Under the pieces are notes generated by a model. That model saw only the letters and a program-made list of their open reading frames with translations. It was not told where the DNA came from and searched no databases. From Corynebacterium sp. HS2168-gen11 (lineage in GTDB: Bacteria > Actinomycetota > Actinomycetes > Mycobacteriales > Mycobacteriaceae), in assembly GCF_024834075.1 (NCBI RefSeq), contig NZ_JANUXR010000007.1, forward strand, positions 62,001-126,000: 64,000 nt of DNA. The letters run 5' to 3'. Positions 8,473-18,773 of this stretch are shown here, in pieces (the first letter of the stretch is position 1; the number at the start of each line of letters is the position of its first letter). Both the position numbers and the translations under genes were made by a program.

Positions 8473-11400
8473 ATGGAAGAACACGTGAACGAGACGAACA
8501 CACGCATGAGCGTTGACCAACTGCGCGGTTGGCTACGAGATTGGGTGATCGCCACCACGGGCCTACCACGCGAAGAAATTACCGATGAGCAGCCAATGCA
8601 ATCATTCGGGCTTTCTTCACGCGATGTCGTGATCCTGTCGGGTGAGCTCGAAAACCTCCTTGGCGTGCATCTCGACGCCACCATCGCCTACGAATACCCA
8701 ACCATTGCGGCCCTGGCGAATCGCCTCGTGCATGGAGCTGCGCCGAAAACCACCGTGTTGAGCACCGAAGATCTCACCATCACGGATCAGCGCGCGCCAG
8801 AGCAGCACGATATTGCAGTTGTGGGCCTGGCGGCACGCTATCCGGGTGCGAATAATATCGACCAAATGTGGAGCATGCTCATCGAGGGGCGTGATGGTGT
8901 AGGTCCACTGCCAGTTGGACGCTGGTCGGAATACGCTGATGATCCCGTCACCAGCGAAAAGATGAAGAATCTGAACCTGGCCGGCGGCTACCTCGATGAC
9001 ATTGCCTCCTTCGACGCCGAATTCTTTGGGCTCTCACCACTCGAAGCTGTGAATGTGGATCCACAACAGCGCGTGATCCTTGAATTGACCTGGGAAGCCC
9101 TCGAGCACGCCCACATCCCGGCATCATCGCTGAAAGGCGCTGCCGTTGGCGTGTACATGGGTTCCTCGAACAACGACTACGGCATGCTGATTAGCTCTGA
9201 TCCTGCCGAAGCCCACCCATACGCGCTGACCGGAACCGCAAGCTCAATCGTTGCCAACCGTGTTTCCTACGCCTTTGACTTCCGCGGGCCATCCATTGCC
9301 GTAGACACCGCCTGCTCCTCCTCGTTAGTCTCTGTGCACCAAGCAGTGCGCGACCTGCGCGAAGGTGCCGCCGATGTGGCCATCGCCGGTGGCGTCAATA
9401 TTCTTGCTGCACCATTTGTGTCCACGGCCTTTGGCGAACTGGGCGTATTTAGCCCAACCGGGAAAGTGCATGCATTCTCTGACGACGCTGACGGCTTCGT
9501 GCGTTCCGACGGAGCGGGCGTGCTGGTGCTGAAGCGGGTTGGGGATGCTTTGCGAGATGGCGATACCATCTATTCCGTTATTAAGGGATCTGCCGTTAAT
9601 TCCGATGGTCATTCCAATGGCTTAACCGCGCCAAACCCAGACGCACAAGTGGACGTATTGCGTCGGGCGTATCGTGACGCGGGAGTGAATCCGCAACTGG
9701 TTGACTACGTCGAAGCGCACGGCACCGGCACCATTCTTGGTGACCCGATTGAAGCCACCGCTATCGGTACCGTCTTAGGTAGAGGTCGCAGCGTGAGCGA
9801 ACCAGCACTGCTAGGTTCTGCGAAAACTAACTTTGGTCACACGGAATCGGCCGCAGGTGCTGCCGGTTTGATTAAAGTCGTGCTTGCTATGATGCATAAC
9901 GCATTGCCGCCATCATTGAATTTCCAGGCGCCGAATCGCTACGTTGATTTTGATGCTGAGCGCATTGAAGTGGTGGAAGACCCACGTGAATGGCCAGAAT
10001 ATTCTGGCAAGAAACTCGCTGGCGTTTCTGGTTTTGGTTTTGGCGGCACGAACGCTCATATTGTGCTCAGCGCATTTGACGCTGCAGACTACGCGCCACA
10101 ACCTGAGCGCACACCAGCGCTGAAGGATGCAGCGCTGGCCTTGCCGATGAGTGGACTGCTGCCATCACGACGACGCCAAGTAGCTGCATCAATGGTTGAT
10201 TTCCTTAATAGGGATTCTCAGGTTGATCTCATCGCCCTTGCCCGCTCCCTCTCCCGCCGCAACCACGGCCGCTCCCGCGCGGTGGTCATGGCCGCTGACC
10301 ATGCCGAGGCAGTCAAGCGCCTGCAGTTGGTGGCCGATGGGAAGGTCAGCCAGGGTATTGCGGTGGCGGATAGCCCGGCAAGTTCTGGCCCGATTTTCTT
10401 GTATTCGGGATTCGGTTCGCAGCATCGCAAGATGGTGAAGGATTTAGTGGCTGCCGCACCAAGTTTTAAGGCTCGGTTGGAAGAACTTGACGAGATTGTG
10501 AAGTTTGAATCCGGCTGGTCCATTTTGGACATTGTTGCTGATGACGAACAAACCTATGATACCGAAACCGCACAGGTGGCAATTACCGCGATCCAGATTG
10601 CGTTGACTGATTATTTGGCAAGTCTGGGGGCAAAACCTGCCGGTGTGATTGGTATGTCGATGGGTGAAATCGCAGCAGCATACGCGGCAGGTGGCTTAAG
10701 TGCTGCTGATGCCATGCTGATTGCCGCACATCGTTCCCGCCTGATGGGTGAAGGCGAGCGTTCCTTGCCAGAAGATCAGCTCGGCGCGATGGCAGTTGTA
10801 GAGTTCTCTGTGGCAGAACATGATGCGTTTATTGCAGAACATGACGAGTTCGCCGGCATTGAGCCAGCGGTGTATGCCGGACCTGGTATGACGACCGTTG
10901 GTGGTCCACGCCCAGCTGTTATTGCCTTGGTTGAGCATCTAGAAGCACAAGAAAAATTTGCGCGTTTACTCAACGTGAAAGGTGCCGGCCATACCAGTGC
11001 CGTGGAGCCGTTACTTGGGGAACTTGCTGGCGAAATTGCAGGTATCCAACCACTTCCATTGCGCGTACCACTATTTAGCTCGGTGGATCGTGGCGTGGTG
11101 TACCAGCCAGGAGCGGTGGTCCACAGCGAGGATTATTGGATTCGTTGCACGCGTCAACCAGTATGGCTGCAAGACGCCACGGAACAAGCATTTGCCGCAG
11201 GGCACTCCATGATTGTGGAAATCTCACCGAACCCGGTATCGATGATCCCACTGATGAACACCGCCTTTAGCGTCGGCAAGCCAGATGCGCAGCTGCTATT
11301 CGCCCTGAAACGAAAAGTACCAGCGACGCAATCACTGGTAGAACTACTGGCGAAACTCTATGTTGCAGGTGCGCCAATTGATTTTGCGGCTTTGTACGGT

Positions 11401-13368
11401 GCTGGTCCGCGTGTGGACGCGCCGGGTGTGCCGTGGAAGAAACAACACTATTGGACCACCGCGCGTCCAGCCACCGGTGCGCGCAATCAACTGCTGTCTG
11501 CCAAAGTCACGATGCCGGACGGGGCAGTGGTGTTTACCGCGCAAGCCGACCAAGTGGCATCCCCATACCAGCTGCTCGAAGGCGTGATTGCGGAATTGGA
11601 TCCGCAGGCGACTCTGGTCGCAATGGAAGAACGACGCATCTTGCCGCCAAGTGGGGAACTGACGGTGGTCACCACGCGAACCCTTGGTGGAATTGCGCTG
11701 TCCATTTATGAAGTGGGTGCGGCGGGTACCACGTTGGTGATTGAGGCGTTTGCGTCGACGTTGGGGGAGGGGACGGCGTTGGCCGAACCTCTATTAAGGA
11801 AATCGGAGAATGAAAAGGCTGTGACCTCGGCTGATGCGTCAGGCCCATTTGACGATGCATTCACCGACGCATCTTTGAAGTGGGATCCAACCAGTGGGGA
11901 AACCGTTGAGGCCCGCATGCGCGCAATCGTGTCGGAGGCAATGGGATACGATATCGAAGATTTACCGCGCGAACTGCCGCTGATTGATCTCGGCCTGGAT
12001 TCCCTAATGGGCATGCGTATTAAGAACCGCATTGAGCACGACTTCGATCTGCCAAGCCTCCAGGTTCAAGCATTGCGCGACGCGTCGGTTGCCGATGCGG
12101 TTGCGATGGTCGAAGAATTGGTGCAGCAGCGTACGTCGGATGGCACATTGCTTGACGACGCTGCGGAGGTTGCGGATGCTGGTGCTGTCGCGGAGGCCGT
12201 GGAGCCTGCTGCCACGGAGGACGCTGAGCTTGCCGGCGGGGACGCCACCGAGGACGCCACCGTCGCCAAGCCTGCTGCGCAAGGTGTTGGTGTGGCCCCA
12301 CGTGATGCCTCCGAGCGTCTAGTATTTGCCACCTGGGCTGGAATTACCGGCGCTGCCGCAAATGGTGTCACCAGTGAGCTGCCAAGTATTAGCGAAGAGA
12401 TTGCCGCTCAGATTGCCGAGCGCTTAACGGAACGCTCTGGTGCCACGATCACTACTGCAGATGTGCTTGCCGCGACGAGCTTAGAGCCATTAAGTAATTT
12501 GGTTCGTGAAGGTCTGGAACGAGAAGTTGAAGGCAATATTCGAGTCTTGCGTCCGCGTCCGGAAGGCTCAGTTGCACCGGCAGTCTTTATGTTCCACCCG
12601 GCGGGCGGCTCATCGGTGGTGTACCAACCATTGATGCGCAGGCTTCCAGCAGACGTGCCGGTGTATGGCGTTGAGCGTCGTGAAGGCAGCTTGGAAGACC
12701 GCGCGGCTAACTATCTGGATGAGATTCAGCACTATGCGGCAGGCTTCCCAGTGATCCTGGGCGGCTGGAGCTTCGGCGGTGTGCTGGCCTACGAAGTTGC
12801 CTATCAGCTGCGCAATTCCGGCGTGAAGGTGGAAACCATCGCGTTGCTCGACACCGTGCAGCCGGAGCATCCGGCACCAGATACCTTGGAAGAAACCAAG
12901 GCCCGCTGGCAGCGCTACTCGGCCTTTGCCAAGAAGACCTATAATTTGGACTTCCCGGTACCATACGAGCTGCTCGAAACCGCTGGTGAAGATGCGTTAT
13001 TGGCGATGATGGCAGAGTTCTTGTCCACCACCGATGCCTCTGAGCATGGCTTATCGGCAGGCGTGCTGGAGCATCAGCGGGCGTCGTTTGTGGATAATCG
13101 CATTCTGGATACCATTGATATGCGTAGGTGGGCAGATGTCGACGTGCCGGTCATGCTGTTCCGTGCGGAGCGCATGCACGATGGCGCAATTGAGCTTGAG
13201 CCAGCGTATGCCAATATCGCCTATGATGGCGGCTGGGCTGCGATTGTCAGTGATCTTGAGATTTATCAGCTCAAAGGCGATCACTTGGCGGTTGTCGACG
13301 AACCAGAAATTGGTAAAGTTGGGAAAGCGCTCACCCAGCGAATTGCAGAAATTCAGAGCAACAACTAA
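8473..13368 (+). CDS. pks13: Mycolate condensation polyketide synthase Pks13
   Basis: Condenses a FadD32-activated fatty acid with a carboxylated acyl chain to give the beta-keto mycolate precursor and transfers it to trehalose. Domain order in the 1631-residue product: ACP1 (FGLSSRD, Ser49), ketosynthase (DTACSSS Cys281, His416, His456), acyltransferase (GMSMGE Ser729, His840), ACP2 (LGLDSLMG, Ser1177), an acidic Ala/Glu/Asp-rich linker (~1230-1275) and thioesterase (GWSFGG Ser1433, His1604). Start: ATG 8473 has AAAGG 11 nt upstream; GTG 8419 and ATG 8506 are in frame and cannot be excluded, the latter giving MSVDQLRGWL much as in mycobacterial Pks13. The single-letter active sites are all present. 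Confidence 0.96.
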   Translation: MEEHVNETNTRMSVDQLRGWLRDWVIATTGLPREEITDEQPMQSFGLSSRDVVILSGELENLLGVHLDATIAYEYPTIAALANRLVHGAAPKTTVLSTEDLTITDQRAPEQHDIAVVGLAARYPGANNIDQMWSMLIEGRDGVGPLPVGRWSEYADDPVTSEKMKNLNLAGGYLDDIASFDAEFFGLSPLEAVNVDPQQRVILELTWEALEHAHIPASSLKGAAVGVYMGSSNNDYGMLISSDPAEAHPYALTGTASSIVANRVSYAFDFRGPSIAVDTACSSSLVSVHQAVRDLREGAADVAIAGGVNILAAPFVSTAFGELGVFSPTGKVHAFSDDADGFVRSDGAGVLVLKRVGDALRDGDTIYSVIKGSAVNSDGHSNGLTAPNPDAQVDVLRRAYRDAGVNPQLVDYVEAHGTGTILGDPIEATAIGTVLGRGRSVSEPALLGSAKTNFGHTESAAGAAGLIKVVLAMMHNALPPSLNFQAPNRYVDFDAERIEVVEDPREWPEYSGKKLAGVSGFGFGGTNAHIVLSAFDAADYAPQPERTPALKDAALALPMSGLLPSRRRQVAASMVDFLNRDSQVDLIALARSLSRRNHGRSRAVVMAADHAEAVKRLQLVADGKVSQGIAVADSPASSGPIFLYSGFGSQHRKMVKDLVAAAPSFKARLEELDEIVKFESGWSILDIVADDEQTYDTETAQVAITAIQIALTDYLASLGAKPAGVIGMSMGEIAAAYAAGGLSAADAMLIAAHRSRLMGEGERSLPEDQLGAMAVVEFSVAEHDAFIAEHDEFAGIEPAVYAGPGMTTVGGPRPAVIALVEHLEAQEKFARLLNVKGAGHTSAVEPLLGELAGEIAGIQPLPLRVPLFSSVDRGVVYQPGAVVHSEDYWIRCTRQPVWLQDATEQAFAAGHSMIVEISPNPVSMIPLMNTAFSVGKPDAQLLFALKRKVPATQSLVELLAKLYVAGAPIDFAALYGAGPRVDAPGVPWKKQHYWTTARPATGARNQLLSAKVTMPDGAVVFTAQADQVASPYQLLEGVIAELDPQATLVAMEERRILPPSGELTVVTTRTLGGIALSIYEVGAAGTTLVIEAFASTLGEGTALAEPLLRKSENEKAVTSADASGPFDDAFTDASLKWDPTSGETVEARMRAIVSEAMGYDIEDLPRELPLIDLGLDSLMGMRIKNRIEHDFDLPSLQVQALRDASVADAVAMVEELVQQRTSDGTLLDDAAEVADAGAVAEAVEPAATEDAELAGGDATEDATVAKPAAQGVGVAPRDASERLVFATWAGITGAAANGVTSELPSISEEIAAQIAERLTERSGATITTADVLAATSLEPLSNLVREGLEREVEGNIRVLRPRPEGSVAPAVFMFHPAGGSSVVYQPLMRRLPADVPVYGVERREGSLEDRAANYLDEIQHYAAGFPVILGGWSFGGVLAYEVAYQLRNSGVKVETIALLDTVQPEHPAPDTLEETKARWQRYSAFAKKTYNLDFPVPYELLETAGEDALLAMMAEFLSTTDASEHGLSAGVLEHQRASFVDNRILDTIDMRRWADVDVPVMLFRAERMHDGAIELEPAYANIAYDGGWAAIVSDLEIYQLKGDHLAVVDEPEIGKVGKALTQRIAEIQSNN

Positions 13369-13391
13369 AAGCATCAAGGAAAAGAAACGTC

Positions 13392-14942
13392 ATGAGCCTA
13401 GGTTCCACAGCTGAAAAACTCGCGGATTTGCGTGCCCGTCTTGAAAAGGCACAAGATCCGGGCAGCGAGCGTGCGCGCGCCAAGCGTGATGAAGCTGGTC
13501 GTTCCACCCCGCGCCAACGCATTGCGCGCTTGTTGGACCCAGGCTCATTCGTTGAAATTGGTGCGTTGGGACGCACCCCAGATGAACCAGATGCGCCATA
13601 CTCCGATGGTGTGGTGACCGGCTATGGGCGTATCGATGGTCGTCCGGTGGCCATTTATGCACACGATAAAACGGTATACGGCGGTTCTGTCGGCGTGACG
13701 TTTGGTAAAAAGGTCTGCGAAGTCATGGATATGGCGATCAAGATCGGTTGCCCGGTTATTGGTATTCAAGATTCCGGCGGTGCCCGCATTCAAGATGCCG
13801 TGACCTCGCTGGCGATGTACTCAGAGATTGCGCGTCGACAATTGCCGCTGTCGGGACGCAGCCCACAGATTTCCATTATTATGGGCAAATCTGCAGGTGG
13901 CGCGGTGTATGCGCCGGTCACAACCGACTTTGTGATCGCGGTGGATGGCGAAGCTGAAATGTACGTCACGGGCCCTGCCGTTATTAAGGAAGTTACCGGC
14001 GAAGAAATTACCTCCGCAGAGCTCGGCGGCGCGCGTCAGCAGGAGCGTAACGGCAACGTTTCCTACGTGGCAATCGATGAGGAAGACGCCTTTAATTACG
14101 TCCATGACCTCCTCGAGCGCCTGCCGCTGACCTGCAACGATCCAGGCCCGGTGTTCTACAGCCCAAGTGACGAGGAAGTCGCGCACACCGCCAGCCTCGA
14201 CACTTTCATGCCTGACGACACCAACGCTGCCTACGACATGCACGACCTGCTCGCGCAGCTTTTCGACGACGACAACATCCAAGAAATTCAGGCAGGTTTT
14301 GCACCCAATATGATCACCGCCTTTGCTCGCGTCGATGGCCGATCAGTGGGTGTCGTCGCCAACCAGCCACTGGAATTTGCTGGATGCATTGATGCCGATT
14401 CGGCAGACAAAGCCGCCCGATTCATTCGAATTTGCGACGCCTATAACATTCCGATCATCTTCGTTGTTGATACCCCAGGCTATTTGCCAGGTGTGCAGCA
14501 AGAGCAGCAAGGTTTGATTCACCGCGGCGCAAAATTAGCATTCGCACTGGTAGAAGCCACTGTGCCAAAGATTTCCTTAATAGTGCGTAAAGCCTATGGC
14601 GGCGCATATGCAGTTATGGGTTCGAAAAACCTCACCGGCGATATTAACTTGGCATGGCCAACTGCTCAGATTGCTGTGATGGGTGCTGCTGCTGCCGTGG
14701 TGATGATCCAGGGCAAGCAACTCGACGCCGCCCCACCAGAGCAGCGTGAGTATCTGAAGAAGATCTTTATGGACTTCTACGACGAGAACATGACCAGCCC
14801 TTATGTTGCCGCTGAGCGCGGCTTCCTCGATGCCATGATTGAGCCAAGCCAGTCGCGCCTGGCGCTGCGCCAAGCATTGCGTCAGCTGGAAACCAAGCGC
14901 GAATACGATTTGCCGAAGAAGCATACGATCGCGCCGATGTAG
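13392..14942 (+). CDS. accD3: Acyl-CoA carboxylase beta subunit AccD3
   Basis: Carboxyltransferase subunit (516 residues) of the complex that carboxylates the long-chain acyl-CoA used as Pks13 extender unit; it needs a biotin-bearing alpha subunit encoded elsewhere. The two crotonase-type halves carry the oxyanion-hole glycine motifs SGGARIQDAV (~128-137) and KAYGGAYAVM in the C-terminal half. ATG at 13392 lies 23 bp after the pks13 stop with AAGGAA 10 nt upstream, so the two are probably cotranscribed. Nothing is missing. The short, GC-rich stretch after it has no gene. Confidence 0.94.
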   Translation: MSLGSTAEKLADLRARLEKAQDPGSERARAKRDEAGRSTPRQRIARLLDPGSFVEIGALGRTPDEPDAPYSDGVVTGYGRIDGRPVAIYAHDKTVYGGSVGVTFGKKVCEVMDMAIKIGCPVIGIQDSGGARIQDAVTSLAMYSEIARRQLPLSGRSPQISIIMGKSAGGAVYAPVTTDFVIAVDGEAEMYVTGPAVIKEVTGEEITSAELGGARQQERNGNVSYVAIDEEDAFNYVHDLLERLPLTCNDPGPVFYSPSDEEVAHTASLDTFMPDDTNAAYDMHDLLAQLFDDDNIQEIQAGFAPNMITAFARVDGRSVGVVANQPLEFAGCIDADSADKAARFIRICDAYNIPIIFVVDTPGYLPGVQQEQQGLIHRGAKLAFALVEATVPKISLIVRKAYGGAYAVMGSKNLTGDINLAWPTAQIAVMGAAAAVVMIQGKQLDAAPPEQREYLKKIFMDFYDENMTSPYVAAERGFLDAMIEPSQSRLALRQALRQLETKREYDLPKKHTIAPM

Positions 14943-15178
14943 GCGAGCGTCGCGTTGGCGTGGTTGATGGCTTGCTGCGCCCGCCTGCGCGGCCTGGGCC
15001 GGCCTCCGACTGCTTGCCGCTGCCGCTGCGCCCACCTGCGCCACACCTTTTGCGCTGCGCCGACCTGCGCCCGTGTGAGCTTGGTGATAGCGGCATGTGT
15101 TTTGTGGGATAGTCGTCAAAAATGCTGGGCTGTGAGTGTAAACTCAAAAAGAAAACTGCCTATGAAGGAGTGTTTTCG
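14943..15178. repeat. GC-rich degenerate short repeats between accD3 and the FAH gene
   Basis: Bases ~14,970-15,075 consist of imperfect reiterations of CTGCGC / CCGCTGCGCC / CACCTGCGCC. No good start or SD exists for the short frame that crosses it. Similar GC-rich reiterations occur at 47,975-48,060 and 63,190-63,345, suggesting a local class of intergenic repeat expansion. Confidence 0.5.
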
Positions 15179-15973
15179 ATGAAGGTCGTCCGCATTCAAG
15201 ACGCCACTGGTACACCACGGTTTGCAACCCTTGATGACGAAGGAACTGCCCACCTCCTCACCGCTACTACCTGGGAAGAAATCCATGCAGGTACCACACT
15301 TAGCGGTGAAACAGTCGCTGCCGCAGAGGTGCAATTGCTGCCAGTGGTTGCCCCAAGCAAAATCATTGGTATGGCAATGGCGTATCTCCAAGACCCAAAT
15401 GCCACCTTCCAACCAGGCGTCGACCGCGACCCATTCTTCTTCCTGAAGCCACCATCGGCGATCATTTCCCACGACGATGCCATTGAAGTGCCAGCAATTG
15501 CAGCAGGTGCGGTGTTTGAATCAGAATTGGCGGTGATCGTCGGCAAGCGTTGCAAGGCTGTCAGTGCTGAAGAAGCCTTGGACTATGTTGCCGGCTACAC
15601 CATCTGCAATGACATGTCGGCGCCAGTTGTGATGACAGGCGATGGGCAATGGTCGCGCGGCAAAGGGTTCGATACCTTCTGCCCAATCGGGCCGGTCGTG
15701 GAAACTGAGCTTCAGAATCCAGAAGACACCCGCATCGTTGCCACCCTTACTCGCGACGGCGAAGAGCTTAAGTTGGTAGATTCCACCACCGCAAAACAGA
15801 TTTGGTCAGTTGCGCAATCCATTGCCTATGCCAGCGAATACATCACGCTTGAGCCTGGCGACGTGGTGTCCATGGGCTGCCCACCAGGGCCAATCCCAGT
15901 GCGTGATGGTGATATTGTGACCATCACGCTGGATGGGATTGGGACACTGCGTAATCCAGTCGTGCAGTTGTAA
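15179..15973 (+). CDS. Fumarylacetoacetate hydrolase (FAH) family protein
   Basis: A 264-residue enzyme of the FAH superfamily (hydrolases, isomerases and decarboxylases acting on beta-dicarbonyl compounds with a divalent metal). Visible family features: IIGMAMAYLQD near the N-terminus, the metal-site region FESELAVIVGKRCK, the YTICNDMSAP segment and SRGKGFDTFCPIGPVV. ATG 15179 is supported by AAGGAG 8 nt upstream; the frame runs further up without support. The substrate cannot be read from sequence. It stands alone, ending in a shared terminator with the convergent pepN. Confidence 0.87.
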   Translation: MKVVRIQDATGTPRFATLDDEGTAHLLTATTWEEIHAGTTLSGETVAAAEVQLLPVVAPSKIIGMAMAYLQDPNATFQPGVDRDPFFFLKPPSAIISHDDAIEVPAIAAGAVFESELAVIVGKRCKAVSAEEALDYVAGYTICNDMSAPVVMTGDGQWSRGKGFDTFCPIGPVVETELQNPEDTRIVATLTRDGEELKLVDSTTAKQIWSVAQSIAYASEYITLEPGDVVSMGCPPGPIPVRDGDIVTITLDGIGTLRNPVVQL

Positions 15974-15977
15974 TGAA

Positions 15978-16006
15978 GGTGGGTGCCGGGAAATCCGGCA
16001 CCCACC
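15978..16006. terminator. Bidirectional terminator between FAH gene and pepN
   Basis: Perfect 12-bp stem GGTGGGTGCCGG / CCGGCACCCACC (15978-15989, 15995-16006) with a 5-nt loop between two convergent genes. Confidence 0.8.
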
Positions 16007-16014
16007 CGCCTTTA

Positions 16015-18516
16015 TTACTGGTTAAAGGTTTGCGCGTGAAGTGCGCGACGAAGGTGATCGTGTTCCTCGAGCAAAATGCGTCGTAACGCTCCTGGGACAT
16101 CGCCGCTCAAGAACTCGGTGGTGCGATCGAGCGTCTCAGGAGAATGCGGGAACAGGCCGCGGATCAGGCGGTTTGCGATCTCGATCGGGTGATCAGCCCA
16201 CAGGGACGACAAGGCGGCGAAGAAGCGATCGGTATGATCCACGTGCTGGTGGAGCAACGGTGCCTTGTAGGCAGCCAACAGACCATCGACCTCATCATTG
16301 GAATACGCGCCAGGGGTTTGGAGCAGGTCAAAGATCTCGTCCTTATGCGCAGGCACAGGGGCGGCAAACTTTGCGCGCATATGGGCAACAGCGCCGGTCA
16401 GCGTATGATCCGCCGCAAGCTGCTCATCCAACTCCGACACAGTAGTAGCACCCAGTGTTGACAAGCTGGTCAGCACTGCCCAGCGGATCGAAGGGGAAAG
16501 CACCAAACCATCCAACTCACCAGCGAGAATCTGGCGCAACTGCGTTTGCCATGTAGGATCAGTTGAACTTGCTGCAGAAATGAAGGCCTGCGCAAACAGC
16601 AACTGGTGGTCCGAACCGGCCGGCTGCTGCAGCAACAACTCCCACAGTCCGGCAGTCAAGCGCTGGAAGGTGACTTTGCGCTTGTGCTCTGGCAAGAAAT
16701 GGGTGATCGCGAAGGCGGTGTTGGCGAGCATTTGGGTGCAGAGGGCGGGTTGGGTTTCCTTGGCGATATGCGCCAAAACCTTATTAAGGAAATCGTCGAC
16801 TGGAAGCGCGGCATCGCGGGTCATATTCCAAAGCGAGGACCACACGACTGCCCGCACCAAAGGATCAGACAACGTGGATAAATGACTATCGAGCGTGCGC
16901 AACGACACCGGATCCAGCACGACTTTTGCGTAGGTGTGGTCGCTACTGTTGATGACAATCAGGTCTGGGGTTGGCAGGCCGCTGGCTTCGGTGATGATTG
17001 TGCCTTCGCCGGAGAGGGTGGCGTCGAAAAGCGCGTACTCGGAGAGGGCGTCGGTGGCAGGATCGATGCGGTATAAGGCGACGTCGAGGCGGTGCGGGCG
17101 AGTGCTCGTGGCCGAAGTTTGGGTGATGCCAAGGGTGGTGATGGTGCCGTCGGCGTGGGTGAGTTCGGCGGTGAGGACGTCCGGGCCGGTGGTTTTGAGC
17201 CAGCGCTGGGACCAGTCGGATAGGTCTTTGGTGGTGTGGCGCTGCAGGACGGTGAGCAGATCGTCGAAACTTGCCGACCGGAAGGCGAAGGTTTGGAAGT
17301 ACTCGCGCGCGGCGGCGTAGAACTCCTCGCGGCCGACGTAGTGGACCAGCTGCTTGAGCACGGACGCGCCCTTGGCGTAGGTGATGCCGTCGAAATTTTG
17401 GCGAGCGGCGTCGACGTCAGGGATGTCGGCCTTAATAGGGTGCGTGGTTGGCAATTGGTCCTGCATTAAGGCCCACAACTTGCGTGAGCCGGCGAAACTT
17501 GCCCAGGCAGAGCTAAACCGCGTTGCGGCCACGGAGGCGTCGGCGCCCATGAACTCGGCGAAGGACTCTTTGAGCCACAGATCGTCCCACCATTTCGGGG
17601 TGACCAGGTCGCCGAACCACATGTGGCTCATCTCGTGCAAAATGGTGTTCGCGCGGGTGGCGTGCATCGCGTCGGTGACCGGGGAGCGGAAAATGTAGTG
17701 CTCGGTGAATGTCACCAAGCCAGGGTTTTCCATCGCGCCCAAATTGTATTCCGGCACGAAAATGGAATCGTACTTGCCCCACGGGTACGGGAATCCGTAG
17801 GCCTGATCAAAAAAGTCCATGCCCTGCTTGGTGACAGTTAGAATCTCATCATCGACGAACTCGGCCATCGACGCGCGTGACCACACGCCCAAATCCACCA
17901 CAGCGCCGGAAGGCGACACCCACTGGTCGCGCTTGACGACGTACGGGCCGGCGGCGAAGGCGGTGATGTACGTTGACAGCAGCGGAGTCTTATTAAAGAA
18001 ATGACGGCCATTTTCGCAGGTCACCTCCGGCTGGTTCGACAGCGCCACCCAGCCATCCGGCACCTGCATCGACACCACAAAATGCGCCTTCAAATCCGGC
18101 TGATCCACGCAAGGATAAATCCGGCGCGCATCCGAAGGCTCAAGATGCGAATACAAATAGGTCTGATTATCCGAAGGGTCCACAAACCGGTGCAAGCCCT
18201 GGCCAGAGCGAGAATAATTGCTCAGACCAGCGACAAAAATTTCACACGGCTGATTCGTTGGCACCGCGAACTCGATGCGAGAACCCGAAAACTGAAAGTC
18301 GACAGGCTGCTTATCGACGCGGACCTCTGTCACCTCAGCGCCGAGGTAATCGAGAAACAGCGTTGGGGAGGAGGAAGTCAGGGTCAAGGTGACCTCGACC
18401 GGGAACACGTCCCTATTAAGGACTTCGCGGAGATCGAGGTTGAGGTGATAGGTATCGAGGGATAAAGAAGCGGAGCGGAACGAGGCGTCGGAGAAGGTGA
18501 GATTGGCGGATGTCAT
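16015..18516 (-). CDS. pepN: Aminopeptidase N (M1 metallopeptidase)
   Basis: Cytoplasmic zinc aminopeptidase that trims N-terminal residues from peptides. Motifs (counted from this start): GAMENPG exopeptidase motif near residue 260, HEMSH zinc motif near 294-298, third ligand Glu in WLKESFAEF near 317, and an ERAP1-like C-terminal domain. Start: four in-frame ATGs cluster here; ATG 18516 (MTSANLTF) is chosen because a -10 box TATGTT ends exactly 7 nt upstream, the leaderless spacing seen at other genes of this window. Starting at 18528 would add four residues. The gene contains three copies of the TATTAAGG word (16782, 17430, 18414). It is divergent from the HNH gene. Confidence 0.94.
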   Translation of the reverse strand: MTSANLTFSDASFRSASLSLDTYHLNLDLREVLNRDVFPVEVTLTLTSSSPTLFLDYLGAEVTEVRVDKQPVDFQFSGSRIEFAVPTNQPCEIFVAGLSNYSRSGQGLHRFVDPSDNQTYLYSHLEPSDARRIYPCVDQPDLKAHFVVSMQVPDGWVALSNQPEVTCENGRHFFNKTPLLSTYITAFAAGPYVVKRDQWVSPSGAVVDLGVWSRASMAEFVDDEILTVTKQGMDFFDQAYGFPYPWGKYDSIFVPEYNLGAMENPGLVTFTEHYIFRSPVTDAMHATRANTILHEMSHMWFGDLVTPKWWDDLWLKESFAEFMGADASVAATRFSSAWASFAGSRKLWALMQDQLPTTHPIKADIPDVDAARQNFDGITYAKGASVLKQLVHYVGREEFYAAAREYFQTFAFRSASFDDLLTVLQRHTTKDLSDWSQRWLKTTGPDVLTAELTHADGTITTLGITQTSATSTRPHRLDVALYRIDPATDALSEYALFDATLSGEGTIITEASGLPTPDLIVINSSDHTYAKVVLDPVSLRTLDSHLSTLSDPLVRAVVWSSLWNMTRDAALPVDDFLNKVLAHIAKETQPALCTQMLANTAFAITHFLPEHKRKVTFQRLTAGLWELLLQQPAGSDHQLLFAQAFISAASSTDPTWQTQLRQILAGELDGLVLSPSIRWAVLTSLSTLGATTVSELDEQLAADHTLTGAVAHMRAKFAAPVPAHKDEIFDLLQTPGAYSNDEVDGLLAAYKAPLLHQHVDHTDRFFAALSSLWADHPIEIANRLIRGLFPHSPETLDRTTEFLSGDVPGALRRILLEEHDHLRRALHAQTFNQ

Positions 18517-18523
18517 AGTCATT

Positions 18524-18529
18524 AACATA
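18524..18529 (-). promoter_or_regulatory. -10 box of pepN (leaderless)
   Basis: TATGTT on the - strand, then 7 nt, then ATG 18516. No Shine-Dalgarno sequence is present. Confidence 0.5.
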
Positions 18530-18773
18530 CTGTATTAAGGAATTAAGTGGGAAACTGCAGGTGGTGGCGTTGGAAGGTTTTTGAGTGCCGCTGATGAACG
18601 TCGGGAAACTAGGCGTATTTCTTGAAGCGGTGTTCTCTACGATGGGGTGCTGGCTGAAAAGGGCAGAATTAGGGTCGACATCAATTAGACGAGGAAAAGA
18701 CTCATTTGGTTCCGCGATATATCTCACGTCGAGTTCAGTTGAAGCGCGAATCGGAGGCTGGTTTGATGGTGCT

